NCBI GenBank assembly: GCA_003979345.1
Contig: RYVZ01000003.1
Coordinates: 1-64,000, forward strand
DNA: 64,000 nucleotides
Direction of reading: 5' to 3'
Source: Lachnospiraceae bacterium
GTDB lineage: Bacteria > Bacillota > Clostridia > Lachnospirales > Lachnospiraceae
Shown here: piece after piece, positions 26,054-35,151 of the stretch
Layout: every line of letters begins with the position of its first letter
Numbering within the stretch: position 1 is the first letter of the stretch
Program-made: the position numbers and the translations under genes
The notes under the pieces: model-generated
Database searches by the model: none
Seen by the model: only the letters and a program-made list of their open reading frames with translations
Told to the model about the DNA's origin: nothing

Positions 26054-27469
26054 ATGGAACAGAAGTATCGAAACATACATTTGGGAAAGGCAGCGTGTGG
26101 TCTCGATCTGGGAGATGGAAGTGAACGCGCGGAGTATGTGAATCAGGATTATATCCTATGGAAGCTGAAACGCCCGCACCGCTGCGTGAACATCATGTAT
26201 ACGCTGTATCCGCACGATGAACAGTGGCCGCAGCGTATCAGCGAGGCATGTAAAGATATGGAGATCCATTTTCAATGGGATTATCCGTATGACGATTATT
26301 TTCCGTATGGTGCGGACGGTCAGCCGTTTGAGCAGATGAAAGATATCCGCAGACACGGGCAGGACGTTCTGCTGACGCTGACGGTGGACTGCGGACTCTC
26401 GGATGACGAGCTGCGTGCGGTTGCACGGGACCTGCGCCCGTTCGGCAGAATGCGCATCCGCATCAATCATGAATGTACCGGGGATTGGTTTACCCATAAT
26501 AAGCGCTATAGTTTTGAAGAAATCGGTCAATTCTTTGTCCGTTTTGACCGGATTATCAAAGAGGAGGCGCCGAATGTGCAGACGATTCTCTGCGCAGGCT
26601 TCTTAAAAGATGACGGTTCCGAAATGGAGCAGGAAAAGGCGCTGATCGATGCATATAAAGCGGCGGATATCTGGTCTGCGGACCGCTATCTCGCGCTGCA
26701 TTACGGCTGGCCCTATGACGTTGCGGAGGCGGGCGGCGGAAAATATACCGCCACGAGTGTGGACTACACGTTCGAGGCATATAAAAAGACAGCGGCGCAC
26801 CTTACAAAGCTTTGCGGCAAAAAGCCGATGACGACGGCAGAGTTTAATGTGGACGGTGACGTGACCGGTGCCGCAATGCAGGGCGAGGCAGTGAAACGTT
26901 TTGCGTGGAAGGTACGCGATGAGAAAGCGGACTGGTTTCAGGGGATTTCGATGTATCAGTTCCGTGACAGAGGCAGACTCGGCTTGGAGCAGGAAGACCC
27001 GAATAATAAGGCGGTCGGCATTGAGCAGCCGCTTATGAAAGATTATCAGGAAGTGCTTGAGGACCCCTATTTTAATCCGGTCATGACTGAGGGAGAGCAG
27101 GTGCAGTTTCCGGCAGTGATGCGCTGGGGCGGTTCGGAGGATGCGGACGGGATCGCTGTTCCGGTCACATTTGAGAAGCAGCCGGATTTCTGCGAGATCA
27201 CGTTTGAGGACGAGACCGGCATCATGCTTCACGTGAACGGACGCTGGTTTTATAAAGCGCCCCGGACAAAGACGATCGACTTAATGCCCGCATTTTGGGA
27301 GAAGCCGGTCGCTGCGGGGGAAACGGTCACGGTATCCATATTCGCGCCGCCTGCTGATGGCGTGAACCCGCAGACGGACAGGGAGGACTGGGCGACGAAT
27401 TATTATGCCGAGTTAAAGAGCGCGCCTACGTTCCGAATCCGATACGAGGTTCCGGGTAAAGTTATGTAA
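26054..27469 (+). CDS. GH26-like glycoside hydrolase, cytoplasmic
   Basis: A 471-residue protein with no signal peptide. Residues 135-148 read RIRINHECTGDWF, close to the R-x-x-HE-x-x-G-x-W acid/base motif of GH26 mannanases, and KPMTTAEFNVDG near residue 270 matches the nucleophile strand (the Glu of AEF). A beta-rich C-terminal module follows from about residue 360. These features support a clan GH-A barrel most like GH26; substrate unknown, with beta-mannosides a guess. CGGAGGG lies 8 bases before ATG 26054. Confidence 0.62.
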   Translation: MEQKYRNIHLGKAACGLDLGDGSERAEYVNQDYILWKLKRPHRCVNIMYTLYPHDEQWPQRISEACKDMEIHFQWDYPYDDYFPYGADGQPFEQMKDIRRHGQDVLLTLTVDCGLSDDELRAVARDLRPFGRMRIRINHECTGDWFTHNKRYSFEEIGQFFVRFDRIIKEEAPNVQTILCAGFLKDDGSEMEQEKALIDAYKAADIWSADRYLALHYGWPYDVAEAGGGKYTATSVDYTFEAYKKTAAHLTKLCGKKPMTTAEFNVDGDVTGAAMQGEAVKRFAWKVRDEKADWFQGISMYQFRDRGRLGLEQEDPNNKAVGIEQPLMKDYQEVLEDPYFNPVMTEGEQVQFPAVMRWGGSEDADGIAVPVTFEKQPDFCEITFEDETGIMLHVNGRWFYKAPRTKTIDLMPAFWEKPVAAGETVTVSIFAPPADGVNPQTDREDWATNYYAELKSAPTFRIRYEVPGKVM

Positions 27470-27538
27470 AGTTTTAATATAGCAAAAGCATCGAAGAAAC
27501 CTGATTTGGCGGGAGGGCGATTAATGAGGAGGCGTCGT

Positions 27539-28258
27539 ATGGATAAAAAAGCAGCGGCAGCCGTGTCGGTGATCGGCGGAAGCGACGGACCGACCAGTAT
27601 TTTTCTGGCAGGCGGGGGAAGACAAAAAGAGAAGAATCCCTGGCGCAGATTCAAAGCGGCGCAGCGCAATGCGGCATACCAAAGAAGACGTGCCAGGGCG
27701 GAAAAAAGCATCCGCCCCGGCGCACACAGCATGGAGGAGCTTGAGACTTACATGATCGGGAAATACGGTGCGGTCGAAGTGCCGCATGATGATCCGGTCT
27801 ATGTGGAAAACTGTAAAAACATGCGTGCCGCGCTTGCAATGCATTATCACCCTGAGCTTGTCGGCGAACGTCCGCCGAAACCGGATATGGAAGCGATCCG
27901 GGCACTTGATGAGCCTGGGCAGAAAGAAGCGCTAAAAGAGTATATGGAGGCATGCATGCGTGTGCAGGAGCGTGCCGCGGCACTGTCAGAAGACGTGATG
28001 CCGATCGATTATCACTGTTATGAGATCAAACCGGGGGAATACAGTCAGGTACATATTGAATTGGAAAAGCTGCATGGCTTTGTGAACGGCGGGTGCAGCG
28101 CTTCAACGATGCGCCGCCACGGGGGGAAACGTCTGATGAAAGAGGCAAAACAGATCATGGCGGATATTCACCGCTATTACGGGGTGACAGAGGAGGATAT
28201 CCGGGAAAAGAGCGAGCGGTATCATGAGCTGCTTGTCGTGCTGACGGATGTGATGTGA
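27539..28258 (+). CDS. Protein with decarboxylase-beta-like N-terminal motif and unknown domain
   Basis: A 239-residue protein. Residues 8-24 (AVSVIGGSDGPTSIFLA) reproduce the conserved GGxDGPTSIFLA segment of the beta subunit of sodium-pumping decarboxylases (OadB/GcdB), yet none of the other OadB helices follow. The remainder is soluble and charged, with a conserved-looking core (YHCYEIKPGEYSQVHIELEK; SASTMRRHGGKRLMKEAKQI). Automated annotation could mislabel it as a decarboxylase subunit. ATG 27539 has GAGGAGG 6 bases upstream; ATG 27524 is also possible. It follows the GH26-like gene after 69 bases. Confidence 0.65.
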   Translation: MDKKAAAAVSVIGGSDGPTSIFLAGGGRQKEKNPWRRFKAAQRNAAYQRRRARAEKSIRPGAHSMEELETYMIGKYGAVEVPHDDPVYVENCKNMRAALAMHYHPELVGERPPKPDMEAIRALDEPGQKEALKEYMEACMRVQERAAALSEDVMPIDYHCYEIKPGEYSQVHIELEKLHGFVNGGCSASTMRRHGGKRLMKEAKQIMADIHRYYGVTEEDIREKSERYHELLVVLTDVM

Positions 28259-28474
28259 CGATCAAAACTGACAGTGGTTATATAAAGAGCCGGCAGAAAA
28301 AGAAACAAGGGAGAGGCGGGGGCGGCAGCAAAAAAGAAACAGCAGTGAAGGGAAACGTCAACAAATGAAAGACCGTGGCAAAATAGCAAGTGGCGACAAA
28401 AAGGATCATGATAGAAATGAGGGCTGCGGAGAAATAGGAAACAATCGCAAAATGAAGAACGGAGGGTATCGGAT

Positions 28475-29611
28475 ATGATTTATAAGGAGTTTCAGGGGGA
28501 GCGTTTATCCGCGCTTGGTATGGGAGCAATGCGCCTGCCGGTCATCGGAGGCGATGGCGCAAAAATTGACGAGGCGGCAGTCGCTGAAATGGTCGCTTAT
28601 GCGATGGAGCAGGGCGTCAATTATTACGATACGGCGTGGGGATACCACGACGGAAATTCCGAGCTTGTGATGGGAAAAGCTGTAAGCGGATATCCGAGGG
28701 AGAAGTTTTTCCTTGCGACGAAATTTCCGGGTTATGACCTATCCAATATGCCGAAGGTCAAAGAAATCTTTGAGCGCCAGCTTGAGAAATGCCGTGTTAA
28801 TTATTTTGATTTTTATTTGTTCCACAATGTCTGTGAAATGAATATCAACGAATACCTTGATGATGAAAAGTACGGAATTTATACATATTTGATGGAACAG
28901 AAGAAAGGCGGGCGTATCCGCCATCTCGGATTTTCCGCGCACGGAAGTGTGGATGTGATCAGACGTTTTCTGGAAGCTTACGGAAAAGATATGGAGTTCT
29001 GCCAGTTACAGATCAATTATCTGGACTGGACGTTCCAGGATGCAAAAAAGAAAGTGGAGCTTTTGAACGAATACGGGATTCCCGTATGGGTCATGGAGCC
29101 GCTTCGCGGAGGAAAGCTGGCATCGCTTGCGGCACAGGATGAAGAAAAATTAAAAGCACTGCGTCCCGATGAGGGGATTCCGGCATGGGCGTTCCGCTTT
29201 TTGCAGAGCCAAAAGTCCGTTACGGTGACGCTCTCCGGCATGTCCGATCTGGGGCAGTTAAAAGATAACATCCGGACATTTAGCGAGGAACGGCCGCTCA
29301 ACGAAACGGAAATGCGGACCCTCACGGAAATTGCGGATGCGATGGTAAAAAAGATCGTGCTTCCCTGTACGGCATGCCGTTACTGTACGACGCATTGTCC
29401 GAAAGGGATGGACATACCAAAACTGCTGGCGCTCTATAATGAGCACTGCTTCACGGGAGGCGGATTCCTTGCCCCGATGGCACTGATGGCGGAACCGGAA
29501 GAGAAGCTGCCAAGCGCCTGCATCGGATGCAGAAGCTGTGAGAAAGTATGTCCGCAGCAGATCAAGATTTCCGAGGCGATGTCTGACTTTTCGGAGAAGC
29601 TGAAAGCGTAA
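28475..29611 (+). CDS. Aldo/keto reductase with C-terminal 4Fe-4S ferredoxin domain
   Basis: A 378-residue oxidoreductase. The AKR barrel shows GMGAMRLPV, the catalytic Tyr in VNYYDTAWGYHDG (Asp/Tyr), the Lys in FLATKFPG and the His of YLFHNV. The C-terminal 100 residues bear two cysteine clusters, CTACRYCTTHCPKG and CIGCRSCEKVCPQQ, fit for two 4Fe-4S centres. This AKR-ferredoxin fusion is widespread in anaerobes; natural substrates are unknown. CGGAGGG lies 8 bases before ATG 28475. The 216 bases upstream contain no gene. Confidence 0.92.
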   Translation: MIYKEFQGERLSALGMGAMRLPVIGGDGAKIDEAAVAEMVAYAMEQGVNYYDTAWGYHDGNSELVMGKAVSGYPREKFFLATKFPGYDLSNMPKVKEIFERQLEKCRVNYFDFYLFHNVCEMNINEYLDDEKYGIYTYLMEQKKGGRIRHLGFSAHGSVDVIRRFLEAYGKDMEFCQLQINYLDWTFQDAKKKVELLNEYGIPVWVMEPLRGGKLASLAAQDEEKLKALRPDEGIPAWAFRFLQSQKSVTVTLSGMSDLGQLKDNIRTFSEERPLNETEMRTLTEIADAMVKKIVLPCTACRYCTTHCPKGMDIPKLLALYNEHCFTGGGFLAPMALMAEPEEKLPSACIGCRSCEKVCPQQIKISEAMSDFSEKLKA

Positions 29612-29654
29612 GCGTATGCACTCCGGAAAGCGGCTGCGGTTACGGATGTGAAAT

Positions 29655-29692
29655 AGAAAAGAGTTTCGCCGGTCAATGCGAAACTCTTTTCT
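29655..29692. terminator. Bidirectional terminator between AKR and feoB
   Basis: Perfect 15-base arms AGAAAAGAGTTTCGC and GCGAAACTCTTTTCT around an 8-base loop, with A and T runs on both sides. Confidence 0.85.
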
Positions 29693-29726
29693 GATTGTCG
29701 GAATTGTAAGATGATTTGACAGGATC

Positions 29727-32072
29727 TTACGAAAGAAACGGCATTCCCGCAAGCCGGACAAGGAATGCGGCGAGCCATGCGACCACGCACTGCCCGACGA
29801 CAACGGCACATGCCCATTTTGTGCCAAGTTCCCGCTTAATGGCGGCGATCGCCGCAACGCAGGGCGTATAGAGCAGGCAGAATACGAGTAATGAGGCGGC
29901 GCTTAGCGGGGTAAGGACTCCGTAGAGCGCCGCTTCTGACGGTATGAGAACAGACAGCGTTGCGACAACGCTTTCCTTTGCCATAAAGCCGGTGATCAGC
30001 GCCGTCGATATTCTCCAGTCACCGAAACCGAGAGGTAGAAAAACCGGTGCGATAAAGCCTGCAAGAAGCGCAAGAATGCTGTCCTGTGAATCAGATACCA
30101 TATTAAAGGTAAGGCTAAAGGTCTGCAAGAACCAGATCACGATCGTGGCGATAAAGATGACCGTGAATGCACGCTGAAGGAAATCCTTTGCCTTGTCCCA
30201 TAACAGCATCATGACATTCTTAAAACCCGGCAGACGGTAGTTTGGAAGTTCCATGACGAACGGAACAGGCTCGCCCTTAAACAGGCTGCTTTTCATGATC
30301 AGCGCAGCGAGGATGCCAGCCATAATGCCGCCAAAATAGAGCAGGATCATGACGAGCGCCCCGTAACGCGGGAAAAAAGCCGCCGTGAAAAAACCGTAGA
30401 TCGGAAGTTTGGCAGAACAGCTCATAAAAGGCGTCAGCAGGATCGTCATTTTGCGGTCGCGCTCCGACGACAGGGTTCGGCTTGCCATAACGCCGGGAAC
30501 CGTGCAGCCGAAGCCGATCAGCATCGGTACGATGCTGCGCCCCGAAAGACCGATCTTGCGCAGAAGCTTATCCATGACGAACGCGACGCGCGCCATATAG
30601 CCGCTGTCCTCTAACATCGACAAAAAGAAGAACAGGGTCACGATGATCGGCAGAAAACTTAAAACACTGCCTACACCGTTAAAAATGCCGTCTATGAGAA
30701 GTGAATGCAGGGCGCGGTTGACATGCCCCGCCGTGAGGGCGGCATCTGTCAGACCGGTCAGGCAGTCGATGCCCGCCGCGAGCAGATTTTGAAGCCCTGC
30801 GCCGATGACATGGAAGGTTAGGAAAAAAACGAGTCCCATGATGCCGACAAACGCGGGGATCGCAGTATATTTTCCGGTCAGGAAGCGGTCGAGCTTACGG
30901 CTCCTTACATGTTCTTTGCTCTCTCCCGCCTTCACGACTGTATCATCGCATACTTTTTTTATAAAATGAAACCGCATATCGGCAATGGCGGCGGCGCGGT
31001 CGAGTCCCCGCTCTTTTTCCATCTGTGCGATGACGTGCTCAAGCATATGTAACTCGTTTTCATCCAAAGAAAGCGCGTCAAGAATCTGCGTATCGCCCTC
31101 GACGATCTTTGACGCCGCAAAGCGGATCGGGATCTCTGCTTTTTGTGCATGATCTTCAATCAGGTGCATGATGCCGTGAATACAGCGGTGGACGGCGCTT
31201 CCCTCATCGTCGGCGCTGCAAAAATCCATGCGGGTCGGGCATTCCTGATATTTGGCAACGTGAACGGCATGCTCGATCAGCTCGTGAATGCCCTCGTTTT
31301 TGGCGGCGGAGATCGGCACGACCGGGACTCCTAATGCCTCTTCCATTTCGTTAATCAGAATGGATCCGCCGTTTTCACGTACCTCGTCCATCATGTTGAG
31401 TGCAACGACCATGGGAATATGGAGTTCCATGAGCTGCATGGTCAGATAGAGGTTCCGCTCAATATTAGAAGCGTCCACGATATTGATGATGCCCTTTGGC
31501 TTTTCCGAGAGGATGTAGGCGCGTGTGACCAGTTCTTCGCTGCTGTACGGGGACATCGAATAAATGCCGGGAAGATCAGTGATGAGTGTATTCGGATAAC
31601 CTTTGATCACGCCGTCCTTGCGGTCGACCGTAACGCCCGGAAAGTTGCCGACATGCTGATTCGATCCGGTCAGGCGGTTAAACAGTGTCGTTTTTCCGCA
31701 ATTTTGGTTTCCGGCGAGTGCAAAGGTCAGCGTCTCTGTTTCGGGAAGCGGATGCTCTTCCTCTTTGCAGTGATATTTGCCGCCCTCACCGAGACCCGGA
31801 TGAGGGATCGTTTTTTTTCGTTCTTTTTTCGTTTGTCCTGATGCGGGTGAAGCTTCGGTAATGGCGATCTTTGCGGCGTCATCAAGGCGCAGCGTCAGTT
31901 CATAGCCATGGATCAAAAGTTCCATCGGGTCGCCCATCGGCGCAAATTTGACCAAAGTCACTTCCGCGCCCGGAATCAGACCCATATCCAGAAAATGCTG
32001 TCTTAAGGCGCCCTCTCCGCCGACGGAAAGGATAACGGCGGATTCGCCGGTCTTTAGTTCTTTCAGTGTCAT
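29727..32072 (-). CDS. feoB: FeoA-FeoB fusion, ferrous iron transporter
   Basis: A 781-residue protein. Residues 1-75 form a FeoA-type SH3 domain (LGLIPGAEVTLVKFAPMGDP is a close match: MGLIPGAEV). A charged linker of about 35 residues leads to the FeoB G domain with G1 GNQNCGKTT, G3 DLPG and G4 NMMD, then a helical regulatory domain and about ten membrane helices with GCTVPGVMASRT and SCSAKLPIYG. It imports Fe2+ under anaerobic conditions. The start is ATG 32072, with AAGGGGG 7 bases upstream. FeoA is usually a separate gene; the fusion occurs in some Clostridia. No Fur box was identified. Confidence 0.93.
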   Translation of the reverse strand: MTLKELKTGESAVILSVGGEGALRQHFLDMGLIPGAEVTLVKFAPMGDPMELLIHGYELTLRLDDAAKIAITEASPASGQTKKERKKTIPHPGLGEGGKYHCKEEEHPLPETETLTFALAGNQNCGKTTLFNRLTGSNQHVGNFPGVTVDRKDGVIKGYPNTLITDLPGIYSMSPYSSEELVTRAYILSEKPKGIINIVDASNIERNLYLTMQLMELHIPMVVALNMMDEVRENGGSILINEMEEALGVPVVPISAAKNEGIHELIEHAVHVAKYQECPTRMDFCSADDEGSAVHRCIHGIMHLIEDHAQKAEIPIRFAASKIVEGDTQILDALSLDENELHMLEHVIAQMEKERGLDRAAAIADMRFHFIKKVCDDTVVKAGESKEHVRSRKLDRFLTGKYTAIPAFVGIMGLVFFLTFHVIGAGLQNLLAAGIDCLTGLTDAALTAGHVNRALHSLLIDGIFNGVGSVLSFLPIIVTLFFFLSMLEDSGYMARVAFVMDKLLRKIGLSGRSIVPMLIGFGCTVPGVMASRTLSSERDRKMTILLTPFMSCSAKLPIYGFFTAAFFPRYGALVMILLYFGGIMAGILAALIMKSSLFKGEPVPFVMELPNYRLPGFKNVMMLLWDKAKDFLQRAFTVIFIATIVIWFLQTFSLTFNMVSDSQDSILALLAGFIAPVFLPLGFGDWRISTALITGFMAKESVVATLSVLIPSEAALYGVLTPLSAASLLVFCLLYTPCVAAIAAIKRELGTKWACAVVVGQCVVAWLAAFLVRLAGMPFLS

Positions 32073-32214
32073 GAGTAAGCCCCCTTGGAGTGAAATATCT
32101 TGTCCTGCATATTGTAGCACATTGGGGAAGGAATCACCATACCGTCATTTGGCAAAGGCGCGGCTGTCTTAGCCGGGATGCGGCATAGCGGTATGCCGGA
32201 GGCATGAGGCATTC

Positions 32215-32257
32215 AAAAAACCTCTGAGACATGGCATGTGTGCGCGTCTCAGAGGTT
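32215..32257 (-). terminator. Terminator of the small exported-protein genes
   Basis: Perfect 12-base arms AACCTCTGAGAC (32219-32230) and GTCTCAGAGGTT (32246-32257); on the reverse strand it is followed by a T6 run. Confidence 0.8.
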
Positions 32258-32295
32258 CTTGAATATCATTGCTGTTAGGCAGTTATTTACGGGTG

Positions 32296-32625
32296 TTACG
32301 GAGTGAAGCTGTGGGGAGTAGAATCATCTTCTATGATATCATCCGCTGGAACGACGGTGATGGATTCCTCGATCATTCCATCCGGTGTGAGCGGTAAAGT
32401 GGGAATCTCTTCTGAAGTTCCGAAACTAAATTCATGTAATACAGGAATATCATCTGTTACCAGATCGTTATCAAAAGTTACAGTTTCCTCATTGGGAACT
32501 ATGGTGATAGATTCTATCAAAACTCTATTAGATATATGGTCTTTGTCGGGAGGAAACATGAAGGAGCATATAAAAAGCCCGACTAGGAGCATGACTGATG
32601 TACCAATAATCATCTTTTTTTTCAT
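32296..32625 (-). CDS. Small exported or membrane-anchored acidic protein
   Basis: A 109-residue protein I do not recognise. An N-terminal hydrophobic segment (residues 5-24, MIIGTSVMLLVGLFICSFMF) could be a signal anchor. The remainder is strongly acidic and contains a partial duplication: IESITIVPNEE near residue 38 and EESITVVPADD near residue 86. It lies 27 bases after the secreted protein gene and shares its promoter and the terminator at 32215. Lower G+C than the flanks. Confidence 0.6.
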   Translation of the reverse strand: MKKKMIIGTSVMLLVGLFICSFMFPPDKDHISNRVLIESITIVPNEETVTFDNDLVTDDIPVLHEFSFGTSEEIPTLPLTPDGMIEESITVVPADDIIEDDSTPHSFTP

Positions 32626-32652
32626 ATAGAAACACCTCGATTCATATAAAAA

Positions 32653-33201
32653 CTAAAAGGCATAGTAACCTTCGTAATGGACAGTGGTAAAAGAAGCATT
32701 TCTGATAGCAAGAGAAAAATGCCCGGTATATCCAACTGTAAGACGACCGTTCGACCAACCATTGATTGTTGATCCGCTTGCGGGGAAACCGTAAGTGCCC
32801 GTATCGTTGTCATATAATCCTACATAGCTAATACATCCGGTAGGATTTTGTGATATGTCTATGATAATGGTGTCTCCCTGAATAAAGGAGTGGGAACTAG
32901 AGGCGGTACCAGTTTGGTTAGAATCTAGTGTACAATTCCATCTGTATGTAATGTCGGCGGCATATCCTGCCATTGCCATTACATTTGCTTCGGTCAAGGG
33001 CTCAAAATAACCCATAATGTCGCCATCATCCGTATAAAGTTCATAAACAGTAATTCCGGCGGCGCGCTTTTCTGAAATCTCCTGCTCTAAATCAAATGAA
33101 GATTCCTGCGCATGTACGGTGGGTGCGCTTGCTAGTAAAATTGTCGGGCATAGCACGGCAGCAATTAAAATAGTCTTGCATGTTTGAATCACTTTTTTCA
33201 T
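32653..33201 (-). CDS. Secreted protein of unknown function
   Basis: A 182-residue protein with a clear signal peptide (KK, hydrophobic core, SAPTVHA then QESS; cleavage near residue 31). The mature part starts with a short charged helix (FDLEQEISEKRAAGITVYEL) and then a beta-rich region full of Gly, Thr, Ser and Asn, resembling a small extracellular beta sandwich. No family recognised. GGAAGGAGG precedes ATG 33201. It heads a two-gene unit with a strong promoter at 33260-33288. Confidence 0.68.
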   Translation of the reverse strand: MKKVIQTCKTILIAAVLCPTILLASAPTVHAQESSFDLEQEISEKRAAGITVYELYTDDGDIMGYFEPLTEANVMAMAGYAADITYRWNCTLDSNQTGTASSSHSFIQGDTIIIDISQNPTGCISYVGLYDNDTGTYGFPASGSTINGWSNGRLTVGYTGHFSLAIRNASFTTVHYEGYYAF

Positions 33202-33259
33202 GAGAAGCCTCCTTCCATATCAATGAAGAGCACTAAATGAAGTACTTGGTTACATGGAA

Positions 33260-33288
33260 ATCATAGTCCAATTTCAGGAAATTGTCAA
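33260..33288 (-). promoter_or_regulatory. Promoter of the secreted-protein unit
   Basis: Reverse strand: perfect TTGACA (33283-33288), 17-base spacer, TATGAT (33260-33265). One of the best sigma-A matches in the window. Confidence 0.75.
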
Positions 33289-33300
33289 TAGACATATGTA

Positions 33301-33325
33301 AAAAATTTTGCTGCGCAAAATTTTT
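33301..33325. repeat. AT-rich hairpin between divergent genes
   Basis: Arms AAAAATTTTGC and GCAAAATTTTT around TGC, 12 bases upstream of the -35 box of the secreted-protein promoter. It could be an operator, or an end of a transcript. Confidence 0.6.
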
Positions 33326-33488
33326 CAAATATTTCCCAAAAACGCTTGCAATATGGGATAAGGAAAAGGTACTATAAAGATGATTATGCAAAAGTCGAAT
33401 TCTGAAACAGTCGCAGTATCCACGCTTGCAGAAAAGCGGTATGCGATGCGAAAGAGAAATCATAATTGTAGTAAGGTGGAGAAATGTT

Positions 33489-34607
33489 ATGGAAAAAAAG
33501 AAGACAGTACTCATAGCGGACGATGCGGATATTAACCGCGAGATATTAAAGGTTGTTTTTAAGGAGCAGTTCCGCGTCCTTGAAGCAGCGGACGGCGAGC
33601 AGGCAATTGAGATCTTAGATGCCGGACATGATGAGATCGTCATGCTGTTTCTCGATTTGATGATGCCGAAGAAGAACGGTTTAGAGGTCATGGAGTATAT
33701 GACACAGAAAGGCTATATGAAAAGGATCCCCGTTATCATGATCACCGGGGAGGCGACGGCAGAATCTGACTTAAAGGCATATGAATACGGCGCGTCGGAT
33801 ATTATTTATAAGCCGTTTAACGCGAAGGTTGTCATGCGCCGAACCTTAAATGTACTGGAGCTGTTTGAAAACAGGATCGATATTGAACAGAAACTGGAGG
33901 AGCGGACGAACGAGCTTGTCGTCATGCAGAAACGTTTGGAAAAGAATAATGAATTTCTGATCAATGCGCTAAGCTCTGTTGTTGAGTTCCGGAGTTTGGA
34001 ATCCGGAGAGCATATTAAGCGGGTTAAATATTTCACGCGGATATTGATGAATTACATGATGAAGTTCCATCCAGAGTACCAGCTGACAAAAGAGCAGGTC
34101 AGTATGATCGTTAATGCGTCGGCACTGCATGATATTGGTAAGATCACCATTCCGGACAGCATTTTGCTAAAACCCGGAAAGCTGACGACGGATGAATTCG
34201 AACAGATGAAGAAGCACACGACGAACGGCTGTGAATTATTGGAGCGCTTTAAGCAGGAGGAAAGTGATTTTTATAAATATTGCTATGACATCTGCCGCTA
34301 CCATCATGAACGCTATAACGGCAAAGGATATCCTGACGGTCTTGTAGGAGAGGAGATTCCGATCTGGGCGCAGGTCGTTTCGATCGTGGATGTCTATGAT
34401 GCGCTTGTAAGCAAGCGTGTATACAAGATGGCATATCCGGCGGATGAAGCGGTTCATATGATACATAACGGGGAGTGCGGAGAGTTCTCGCCAAAAGTGA
34501 TGGAAGTTTTTGATCTGGCAAAGGATGATCTGTTCGAGATCGGGCAGGGAATCTCTTATGTGGATGCCGCGGGCGCGATGACGCGTCTGACGGATACCGC
34601 TCTGTAA
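33489..34607 (+). CDS. Response regulator with HD-GYP output domain
   Basis: A 372-residue signalling protein. Residues 5-120 form a receiver domain with the phospho-acceptor Asp in MLFLDLMMPKKNG and the Lys of YKPF. A short coiled coil (138-160) leads to an HD-GYP domain with ALHDIGKITIPDSIL and HHERYNGKGYPDGLVGEEIP, the residues expected for cyclic-di-GMP hydrolysis. GGTGGAG precedes ATG 33489. No sensor kinase gene lies beside it. Together with the Tad and flagellar genes further on, it is a plausible but unproven controller of surface behaviour. Confidence 0.92.
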   Translation: MEKKKTVLIADDADINREILKVVFKEQFRVLEAADGEQAIEILDAGHDEIVMLFLDLMMPKKNGLEVMEYMTQKGYMKRIPVIMITGEATAESDLKAYEYGASDIIYKPFNAKVVMRRTLNVLELFENRIDIEQKLEERTNELVVMQKRLEKNNEFLINALSSVVEFRSLESGEHIKRVKYFTRILMNYMMKFHPEYQLTKEQVSMIVNASALHDIGKITIPDSILLKPGKLTTDEFEQMKKHTTNGCELLERFKQEESDFYKYCYDICRYHHERYNGKGYPDGLVGEEIPIWAQVVSIVDVYDALVSKRVYKMAYPADEAVHMIHNGECGEFSPKVMEVFDLAKDDLFEIGQGISYVDAAGAMTRLTDTAL

Positions 34608-35151
34608 GAAAGCATAGCCGGAGAACATTGAATAAAGCATAAACAGCCGGGCATGGAATTAAAAAGGGTTCTTTGTCCGGTTTGTTTGTGTTTTATTATA
34701 TTCTTGTGACAAAAAACGATGCTCCATATTGATTTACGATCCATATGTGGTTGACAGGCGGACGAAGATAACGGGTATTCCCGGCAAAAGGATTCTTATA
34801 TCAATGTCATATTTTCAGGAACAAAATAGAAAAAAGTCGAATATACTAATGTAAAGTATGAAGAAAATCACTAAACCTGAAAATAACCTGCTAAGTAAAT
34901 TCCTTTACACCGGAAAGCGAAAAGCAGGCATTTTTCTTAACGATTGTTTGTGCCGCCAGTAGCGGCATGACTGGAAGGTAAAATGTAGCGACCGCCGTTT
35001 CTGAGATTGACGACGTCGGATTGCTTTGGTAAAATATAGAAAACATTCGGGATATTAACCTTAGCGGCGACATGCTGCCGGGCGGCGGGAGAGCGCTTCG
35101 TCCGGCATAATGATCGTGACAAAATATGAATTAAGACAAGGGGGAAATATT
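34608..35151. other. Long intergenic region with one promoter
   Basis: This 540-base gap has no gene I can support. It contains a small hairpin (TGCCGC-CAGTA-GCGGCA, about 34951-34967) and the promoter at 35007-35035. I compared it by eye with cyclic-di-GMP riboswitch motifs and found no convincing match. Confidence 0.5.
35007..35035 (+). promoter_or_regulatory. Promoter of the hemerythrin-response regulator gene
   Basis: TTGACG (35007-35012), 17-base spacer, TAAAAT (35030-35035). The predicted leader is about 110 bases. Confidence 0.65.

Noticed and set aside
34608..35151. Possible cyclic-di-GMP riboswitch before the hemerythrin-response regulator gene
   Set aside because: Context is tempting, but by eye the conserved GEMM core elements and paired stems are not there.
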